Assembly (NCBI GenBank): GCA_049688015.1
Contig: JBAVJZ010000121.1
Location: 1 to 8,418 of the forward strand
Length of the DNA stretch: 8,418 nt
DNA from: CSP1-8 sp049688015
GTDB taxonomy: Bacteria; Desulfobacterota; Deferrimicrobia; Deferrimicrobiales; Deferrimicrobiaceae
Direction of reading: 5' to 3'
Below are positions 1 through 4,745 of the stretch, in pieces. Within the stretch, counting starts at the first letter, position 1. Each line of letters begins with the position of its first letter. The notes below the pieces were generated by a model. The model saw nothing but the letters and a program-made list of their open reading frames with translations. It ran no database searches and was not told where the DNA came from. Made by a program: the position numbers and the translations under genes.

Positions 1-147
1 CACTTTGTGATCGAAACACTTGGGCGAGTAGGTACCGAAGGGACCGTAGCGTTGCTCGAGTCTCTAGCGGACTCCCCTCATCTGGGGGAGGTAGCGGTAT
101 CGGCGATCCGAAGTATTCGGGCTCGACGTGACACTTCGAAGCGATAG
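1..147 (+). CDS. C-terminal end of a possible HEAT-repeat protein (partial, 5' end outside window)
   Basis: An open frame enters from the left edge and stops at TAG (145-147), giving 48 residues. The visible sequence includes ETLGRVGTEGTVALLESLAD followed by an alanine/valine-rich helix (GEVAVSAIRSIRAR) and a basic tail. The helix-turn-helix pattern with a Gly-Arg-x-Gly-Thr/Asp turn is what a HEAT or PBS-lyase-type repeat looks like, but one repeat is too little for a firm family call and no function can be assigned. Codon use differs from the neighbours: by my count 25 of 48 codons end in G or C (52%), against 36 of the first 48 codons of pntB (75%). It converges on the tRNA-Pro gene, leaving 96 bp between them. 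It could instead be the end of any alpha-helical repeat protein. Confidence 0.5.
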   Translation, partial: HFVIETLGRVGTEGTVALLESLADSPHLGEVAVSAIRSIRARRDTSKR

Positions 148-243
148 AGCATCGACGGGATAAACAAGGACGGACTTGGTAAGGTTATGGTAAACATTGC
201 AGGAACTGAACTATCCGAGAGACAGGCAACTCCCTGGAAAAAC

Positions 244-320
244 TGGTCGGGACGGCCGGACTTGAACCGGCGACCCCTTGCTCCCAAGGCAAGTGCGCTA
301 CCAGACTGCGCTACGTCCCG
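244..320 (-). tRNA. tRNA-Pro (anticodon UGG), CCA encoded
   Basis: The minus strand folds into a complete 77-nt cloverleaf. The acceptor arms CGGGACG (320-314) and CGTCCCG (254-248) pair perfectly. The D-stem is GCGC/GCGC, the anticodon stem CTTGC/GCAAG, and the anticodon loop CTTGGGA (288-282) puts TGG at 286-284. The T-stem GCCGG/CCGGC encloses TTCAAGT. The discriminator base is A (247) and CCA is encoded (246-244), so CCA addition would only be needed for repair. U34 allows reading of several or all CCN proline codons. A run of five T follows CCA almost at once, after one G. The gene starts 19 nt after the rdgB stop codon on the same strand, so it is probably the last member of the rph-rdgB transcript unless a promoter lies inside rdgB. 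Confidence 0.96.
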
Positions 321-339
321 ACTCGGTAAATCTATACCC

Positions 340-945
340 CTACCCGAAGACCCCGCTTTTCTTCAGCTCCTCGACGATGTGCCGCACCGCCTGCCCCCGG
401 TGGCTGATCCTGTTCTTCTCCTCGGTGGTGTGCTCCGCCATCGTCTTCGAGGAGCCCTTGACCCGGAAGACCGGGTCGTACCCGAAGCCGTTGTCCCCGC
501 GCGGGGCGGATACGATTTCCCCGTCCACCCGGCCGGTCGCCTCGGCGATCATCCGGCCGGGGAGGGCCGCCGCGGCCACGCAGAGAAACGCGGCGTTCCA
601 TGGCTTGGGACGGAGATTCAGCTCTTCGAGTAGCAACGCGATGTTCTTCTCGTCGGTCGCTCCTTCCCCTGCGTAGCGGGCCGACCGTACGCCCGGCCGG
701 CCGCCCAATGCCTCCACCGCAAGGCCGGAATCGTCCGCGATGCACAGGACATTGTTCTCTTTCGCGTAATGGAACGCCTTGATCTTCGCGTTCTCCGCGA
801 AGGTCTTCCCCATCTCGCGCGGCTCCCTCCCGGTCGGCAGGTCGGGCAACGTCAGGACCTCGACGTTTTTCTGCAGCCCCAGCCCGAGCAACGCCCGGAT
901 CTCCGTTGCCTTCCCCCGGTTCCGGGTAGCAATCAGCAGCTTCAA
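340..945 (-). CDS. rdgB: XTP/dITP diphosphatase (RdgB/HAM1 family)
   Basis: This enzyme hydrolyses non-canonical purine triphosphates (dITP, XTP, ITP) to the monophosphate and pyrophosphate, keeping deaminated purines out of DNA and RNA; it is a cytosolic homodimer. With the TTG start at 945 the product is 201 residues, the usual length (E. coli about 197). Family motifs appear in order: N-terminal LLIATRNRGK (3-12), TFAENA (48-53), DDSGL with the catalytic Asp (71-75), SARYAGEGATDEKN (88-101), NGFGYDPVF (152-160) and the terminal SHRGQA (181-186). I chose TTG because it starts exactly at the conserved MKLLIATRN, has a purine run GAAGGGGGG six bases upstream, and overlaps the rph stop as TTGA. 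A GTG at 963 would add six residues without family support. It lies between rph and tRNA-Pro and is likely translationally coupled to rph. Confidence 0.95.
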   Translation of the reverse strand: MKLLIATRNRGKATEIRALLGLGLQKNVEVLTLPDLPTGREPREMGKTFAENAKIKAFHYAKENNVLCIADDSGLAVEALGGRPGVRSARYAGEGATDEKNIALLLEELNLRPKPWNAAFLCVAAAALPGRMIAEATGRVDGEIVSAPRGDNGFGYDPVFRVKGSSKTMAEHTTEEKNRISHRGQAVRHIVEELKKSGVFG

Positions 946-1664
946 CGGCCACCCCCCTTCCACTGCTTCTGGATCTTAAGGATCCGTTTCCCCGCACGCA
1001 CCGCCGCCTCGAGCATACGGTCCATCTGCTCCCGCGTGAACGGCGCTCCTTCGGCCGTCCCCTGGATCTCGATCAGATTCCCGCTCCCGGTCATGACGAT
1101 GTTCATGTCGACCTGGGCATTCGAATCTTCCGCGTAGTCGAGATCGACCAGGGTGCGGCTCCCGAACAACCCCACGCTGACCGCCGCCACCGGTTCCCGG
1201 ACGGGATTTCCCGGGATCACCCCGCTGTCGACCATCCGGGAGCATGCCTGCCACAGGGCGATCCAGGCCCCGTTGATCGACGCGGTGCGGGTTCCGCCAT
1301 CCGCCTGGAGAACGTCGCAATCGATGGTGATCGTTCTCTCGCCCAGGGCGACCTGGTCCACGACGGCGCGAAGCGACCTGCCGATCAGCCGCTGGATCTC
1401 CTGCGTTCGGCCCTGGACTTTCCCGCCACGCCCTTCCCGCTGGGTCCTCGTGTTCGTCGCCCGCGGCAGCATCGCATACTCGGCGGTCACCCAGCCCTTA
1501 CCCGTTCCCCGGAGAAACGGCGGGACGCGGTCTTCGACCGACGCGGCGCATACCACCTTCGTCTCTCCCAATTCGTAGAGCACCGACCCCTCGGCGTGCT
1601 TCTGCAGGCCCGCCGTGACGCGGATCTTCCGGGGATCCCCCGCTTTTCTCCCGCCGGCGCGCAT
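942..1664 (-). CDS. rph: Ribonuclease PH
   Basis: RNase PH is a phosphate-dependent 3'-5' exoribonuclease that trims precursor tRNA 3' trailers, releasing nucleoside diphosphates; it forms a cytosolic hexameric ring. The 240-residue length is typical. Landmarks: N-terminal MRAGGRK and LQKHAEGSVLYELGETKVVC (20-39), TAEYAMLPRATNTRTQREG (60-78), GRTQEIQRLIGRSLRA (85-100) with Arg86, the phosphate-binding DGGTRTAS with Thr125/Arg126, and the metal-site aspartates Asp180 and Asp186 in EDSNAQVDMN. All expected catalytic residues are present, so the enzyme should be active (the homologue in common E. coli K-12 strains is frameshifted). The ATG at 1664 is preceded by GGGAGG, nine bases upstream. The TGA (944-942) overlaps the rdgB start. 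It heads an rph-rdgB-tRNA-Pro cluster and is divergent from pntAA. Confidence 0.97.
   Translation of the reverse strand: MRAGGRKAGDPRKIRVTAGLQKHAEGSVLYELGETKVVCAASVEDRVPPFLRGTGKGWVTAEYAMLPRATNTRTQREGRGGKVQGRTQEIQRLIGRSLRAVVDQVALGERTITIDCDVLQADGGTRTASINGAWIALWQACSRMVDSGVIPGNPVREPVAAVSVGLFGSRTLVDLDYAEDSNAQVDMNIVMTGSGNLIEIQGTAEGAPFTREQMDRMLEAAVRAGKRILKIQKQWKGGGR
952..960 (-). promoter_or_regulatory. Ribosome binding site deciding the rdgB TTG start
   Basis: The minus strand reads GAAGGGGGG (960-952), then six bases, then TTG (945-943). It lies inside the last codons of rph. Its spacing fits the TTG start and not the GTG at 963, which lies upstream of it. The run is G-rich rather than a perfect GGAGG, so its strength is uncertain; ribosome hand-over from the overlapping rph stop may compensate. 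Confidence 0.6.
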
Positions 1665-1735
1665 CCCCCTTCATCCTCCCCCTTCTCCCGGCAACTCGCC
1701 ACAAATTGCTCTTTACCGGCAAATATTAGATTATC

Positions 1736-1770
1736 CGGGAAAATCGCCCCCCGGGGAACCCTTTTTCCCG
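1736..1770. repeat. Inverted repeat (8-bp arms) with inner CCCCGGGG palindrome
   Basis: CGGGAAAA (1736-1743) and TTTTCCCG (1763-1770) are exact reverse complements, 19 bp apart. The spacer contains the self-complementary CCCCGGGG. The element lies upstream of both rph and pntAA, so it could be an operator or a transcript hairpin. It looks like a hairpin with A and T tracts on either side, as in a bidirectional terminator, but no gene ends here. Function is unknown. Confidence 0.5.
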
Positions 1771-1788
1771 CTTTTCTGCATCATACGG

Positions 1789-1794
1789 TATAGT
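1789..1794 (+). promoter_or_regulatory. Candidate -10 element for the pnt operon
   Basis: TATAGT matches the sigma70 -10 consensus at five of six positions and lies 63 bases before the pntAA start. No convincing -35 hexamer is found 16-18 bases upstream (the region reads about TTCCCG), so either an activator is needed or this is chance. The inverted repeat ending at 1770 would lie at or just upstream of the -35 position. Confidence 0.3.
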
Positions 1795-1856
1795 CGCACT
1801 GAATGCGGCGCACAAACCCTTCGCACGGGTAAATTCTCGACCGGGGTGGTGTTTCC

Positions 1857-3044
1857 TTGATCGTGGGTGTTCCCAAAGAAACGTTCCCCGGGGAGCGGCG
1901 CGTCGCTCTCGTGCCGGGCGTGCTCCCCTCGCTCGGCAAAACGGGAATCCGGATCCTGCTGGAATCGGGCGCCGGGACCCCCGCGGGGTACCCGGATTCC
2001 GCCTATGGGGAAAAGGGAGCGGAAATCGTGGCTTCGCGAGCCGAACTGTTCGGCGGCGCGGATGTCATTCTCCATGTACATGCCTTCGGCGCCAATCCTG
2101 TGGCAAGCCGGGCCGACAACGATCTGTTTCGCGCAGGCCAGGTCGTGATCGGTCTCTGCAATCCTCTCGGGGCCCCGGAATCGATCCGGGAGGCGGCCCG
2201 CCTCGGCATTACCCTGTTCTCCCTCGAGCTCCTGCCGCGGATCACCCGGGCGCAGTCGATGGACGTTCTCTCGTCGATGTCCACCGTGGCCGGGTACAAG
2301 GCGGTGCTGCTCGCGGCAGCGGAACTGCCCCGGATGTTCCCGCTTCTCATGACGGCCGCGGGGACCGTCTCCCCCGCCCGCATTTTCATTGTCGGGGCGG
2401 GCGTGGCGGGGCTCACCGCGATCGCCACGGCGAGGCGGCTGGGGGCCGTCGTGGAGGCATACGACGTTCGCGCCGCAGTGAAGGAGCAGGTGGAAAGCCT
2501 GGGAGCGAAATTCGTGGAACTCCCGCTTCCCGCAGATGGCGCCGAGGGAGAGGGAGGATACGCCAAAGAGCAGGACGAGCAGTTCTACCGCAGGCAGAGG
2601 GAGACGATGACCCGTGTCGTTGCCGCGAGCGACGTGGTAATCACCACGGCCCAGGTCCCCGGCAAGAAAGCCCCCCTGCTGATCACCGGGGAAATGGTGG
2701 CCGGCATGGGGTCCGGGTCGGTGATCGTGGACCTTGCGGCCGAACAGGGGGGAAACTGCGAAGGGACGCGCGCGGGCGAGACCGTCACCGTGCATGGAGT
2801 TACGATCCTGGGGCCCGCGAACCTGCCCTCGACCGTGCCGTACCACGCCAGCCAGATGTACGCCAAAAACGTCGCCGCGTTCCTGCTGCACGTCGGGAAA
2901 GAGGGGAAGTTCGCGCAGGACGTTTCCGACGAGATCACCCGGGAGACGCTCGTCGCCAGCGGAGGGGACGTGGTCCACACGCGTGTCAGGGCCGCCCTGG
3001 GGCTGCCCGTCGACGAGACCACTTCCCCGGAAAGGAGCGCCTGA
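1857..3044 (+). CDS. pntAA: Proton-translocating NAD(P) transhydrogenase, alpha-1 subunit (domain I, NAD(H)-binding)
   Basis: This is the soluble NAD(H)-binding domain I of the Re/Si-specific transhydrogenase, which passes hydride between NADH and NADP+ while protons cross the membrane. The 395 residues match the split type (Rhodospirillum rubrum PntAA, about 384). Seen: IVGVPKETFPGERRVALVP (2-20); the hallmark RITRAQSMDVLSSMSTVAGY (128-147) with Arg128, Gln133, Asp136 and Ser139; the Rossmann glycine motif VGAGVAG (179-185) followed by acidic Asp203 in AYDVR; the mobile-loop region GEGGYAKEQ (231-239); and VVITTAQVPGKKAP (260-273). The start is TTG at 1857: an in-frame TAA at 1830-1832 blocks extension, no ATG precedes the family N-terminus, and GGGGTGG lies seven bases upstream. 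The last base of its TGA is the first base of the pntAB ATG. Confidence 0.96.
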   Translation: MIVGVPKETFPGERRVALVPGVLPSLGKTGIRILLESGAGTPAGYPDSAYGEKGAEIVASRAELFGGADVILHVHAFGANPVASRADNDLFRAGQVVIGLCNPLGAPESIREAARLGITLFSLELLPRITRAQSMDVLSSMSTVAGYKAVLLAAAELPRMFPLLMTAAGTVSPARIFIVGAGVAGLTAIATARRLGAVVEAYDVRAAVKEQVESLGAKFVELPLPADGAEGEGGYAKEQDEQFYRRQRETMTRVVAASDVVITTAQVPGKKAPLLITGEMVAGMGSGSVIVDLAAEQGGNCEGTRAGETVTVHGVTILGPANLPSTVPYHASQMYAKNVAAFLLHVGKEGKFAQDVSDEITRETLVASGGDVVHTRVRAALGLPVDETTSPERSA

Positions 3045-3331
3045 TGGAGGGATTGATCACAAGCCTTACGATCTTCGTCCTCGCCATCTTCGTAGGTTTC
3101 GAGGTGATCACCAAGGTGCCGCCGACGCTTCACACGCCGCTCATGTCCGGATCAAACGCCATCTCCGGCATTACCCTGGTCGGCGCATTGCTGTCGGCCG
3201 GCCACCAGCATACCCTGCTCACGACCGTTCTGGGTTTTGTCGCGGTGGTCTTCGCCACCGTCAATGTCGTGGGGGGATTCCTCGTCACCCACCGGATGCT
3301 AGGGATGTTCCGGAAGAAGGAGGACCGGTGA
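3044..3331 (+). CDS. pntAB: NAD(P) transhydrogenase, alpha-2 subunit (membrane domain II part)
   Basis: This 95-residue integral membrane protein supplies the alpha-side helices of the proton channel. Three hydrophobic segments are visible at about 4-22, 37-52 and 58-82. The family signature VPPTLHTPLMSGSNAISGI occupies 25-43, and a basic tail (RKKEDR) ends the protein. The ATG at 3044 overlaps the pntAA stop as TGATG and is preceded by AAGGAG; its own TGA overlaps the next GTG. One point is odd. In the Thermus-type alpha-2 subunit the residue before Gly in this signature is the His described for proton transfer, and here it is Ser41. That is normal for E. coli-type enzymes, which carry the His in PntB instead, but PntB here lacks it too. 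Confidence 0.95.
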   Translation: MEGLITSLTIFVLAIFVGFEVITKVPPTLHTPLMSGSNAISGITLVGALLSAGHQHTLLTTVLGFVAVVFATVNVVGGFLVTHRMLGMFRKKEDR

Positions 3332-4719
3332 GCAGCGCCCTTATCGACCTCTCCTATCTTGCCGCGTCGGCCCTGTTCGTTTTCTGTCTGAAGGGGCTTT
3401 CACACCCGCGGACCGCGGTAAGGGGCAATCTTTACGGAGCGCTGGGGATGCTCCTCGCCGTGACGGTAACGCTTCTGGACCGCCAGATCGTAAGCTTCGA
3501 GATCATTGCCGCGGGCCTTCTGGTCGGGTCGGCCATCGGCGCGGCCTTCGCCGTGAAGGTGCCGATGACGGCCATGCCCCAGATGGTCGCCCTCTTCAAC
3601 GGGTTCGGCGGCGGCGCTTCCGTGCTGGTGGCGGGCGCAAGCTTTCTGGAGGCGATCGCGTTGGGCGAGCTCCGTTCCGACCGGTTCCTGGTGGCCGTCG
3701 GAGCAAGCGGAATCATCGGCTCGATCACCTTCTGGGGAAGCCTCGTCGCCTTCGGAAAGCTTCAGGGGCTCATCTCCGAACAGGCCATGGTATTCAAGGG
3801 CCAGCACTCGATCAACGCCGCCATCGGGATCGTCTGCGCGTTCCTGGCAGGATTGCTGCTGGTGCACCCCGATGACCCCGCAAACTACGTGTCGGTTGTG
3901 GGAGTCGCCTCCATCCTGGGGGTATTCCTCGTGATCCCCATCGGAGGGGCGGACATGCCCGTCGTGATCGCACTGCTGAACTCCTATTCGGGGCTCGCGG
4001 GTGCAGCCACGGGGTTCGTCCTGGACAACAATGTCCTGATCATCGCCGGCTCGCTCGTCGGTGCGTCCGGGATCATCCTCACCCGCATCATGTGCAGGGC
4101 GATGAACCGGTCGCTGGGAAACGTCCTGTTCGGCATCGGGGGCACGGTGGGAACGGGACCTGCCCCGGGAGAGGAGTTCTACGAGGGGAAGGTCAAGTCG
4201 GCCTCGCCCGAGGAGGTAGCGATGTTGTTCGACACGGCGCGGCGGGCGGTAATCGTCCCCGGGTACGGGATGGCCGTCTCCCAGGCGCAGCACGCCGTGC
4301 GCGACCTGGCCAACCTTCTCGAATCTCGGGGGTGCGAGGTGGAGTTCGCGATCCACCCCGTGGCAGGGCGGATGCCGGGACACATGAACGTGCTGCTGGC
4401 GGAGGCGAACATCCCGTACGACAAGGTCAAGGAGATGGACGAGGCCAACTCCGGATTCTCCCAGACGGACGTCGCCCTCGTGATCGGGGCCAACGACGTG
4501 GTGAATCCGCTGGCGCGCACCGATCCGACCAGCCCGATCGCCGGGATGCCCATTCTGGACGTGGACAAGGCGCGCACGGTCGTTGTGATCAAACGCTCCT
4601 TGAGCCCCGGGTTTGCCGGGATCCCCAATCCCCTGTTCGCCGCCGACAACACGGTCATGCTGTTCGGAGACGGGAAAAAGGCAATCCTCGAACTGATCGC
4701 GGCGCTCAAGGAGTTCTGA
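3328..4719 (+). CDS. pntB: NAD(P) transhydrogenase, beta subunit (membrane domain II plus NADP(H)-binding domain III)
   Basis: The N-terminal part (about 4-270) is a bundle of hydrophobic helices completing the proton channel; the C-terminal part (about 290-463) is the NADP(H)-binding domain III. The 463 residues match E. coli PntB (462). Seen: IGGADMPVVIALLNSYSG (205-222) with conserved Asp209 and Asn218, the dinucleotide motif VPGYGMAVSQAQ (310-321), HPVAGRMPGHMNVLLAEA (343-360), IGANDVVNP (386-394), KRSLSPGFAGIPNPLF (422-437) and MLFGDGKK (444-451). GTG at 3328 is chosen because AAGGAGG lies five bases upstream, it overlaps the pntAB stop as GTGA, and it begins the expected N-terminus; the frame is open far upstream but overlaps pntAA and pntAB. 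Position 91, His in E. coli, is Asn here (VALFNGFGGG). It is convergent with the kinase gene, 26 bp away. Confidence 0.97.
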   Translation: MSSALIDLSYLAASALFVFCLKGLSHPRTAVRGNLYGALGMLLAVTVTLLDRQIVSFEIIAAGLLVGSAIGAAFAVKVPMTAMPQMVALFNGFGGGASVLVAGASFLEAIALGELRSDRFLVAVGASGIIGSITFWGSLVAFGKLQGLISEQAMVFKGQHSINAAIGIVCAFLAGLLLVHPDDPANYVSVVGVASILGVFLVIPIGGADMPVVIALLNSYSGLAGAATGFVLDNNVLIIAGSLVGASGIILTRIMCRAMNRSLGNVLFGIGGTVGTGPAPGEEFYEGKVKSASPEEVAMLFDTARRAVIVPGYGMAVSQAQHAVRDLANLLESRGCEVEFAIHPVAGRMPGHMNVLLAEANIPYDKVKEMDEANSGFSQTDVALVIGANDVVNPLARTDPTSPIAGMPILDVDKARTVVVIKRSLSPGFAGIPNPLFAADNTVMLFGDGKKAILELIAALKEF

Positions 4720-4745
4720 CCGACGACACGAGGCAGTCGCGCCGC

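Larger units (their letters stand above)
1665..1856. promoter_or_regulatory. Divergent intergenic region between rph and pntAA
   Basis: These 192 bp separate two divergent operons, so both promoters are expected here. The centre (about 1700-1745) is more A/T-rich than its surroundings. On the minus strand GATAAT (1735-1730) preceded 17 bases upstream by TTCCCC is a possible but poor sigma70 pair for rph. The region also carries the inverted repeat at 1736-1770 and three copies of (T/G)CGCAC starting at 1794, 1808 and 1821. No gene, RNA fold or known riboswitch was recognised. Confidence 0.6.

Noticed and set aside
148..243. Possible terminator hairpin after tRNA-Pro
   Set aside because: Five T's follow the CCA almost directly, but I could find no separate stem in this 96-bp gap.
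187..676. Plus-strand open frames covering the tRNA and the end of rdgB
   Set aside because: They read through a tRNA gene and the complement of rdgB and show no domain.
1736..1770. Reading the inverted repeat as a rho-independent terminator
   Set aside because: Both flanking genes start, not end, here, and the loop of 19 bases is long; it is kept only as a repeat of unknown function.
1731..2978. Minus-strand open frame opposite pntAA
   Set aside because: pntAA is conserved along its whole length, and the opposite frame shows no family features.
2734..3327. Upstream extension of the pntB reading frame
   Set aside because: The frame is open only by chance through pntAA and pntAB; the strong ribosome binding site, the GTGA overlap and the family length fix the start at 3328.
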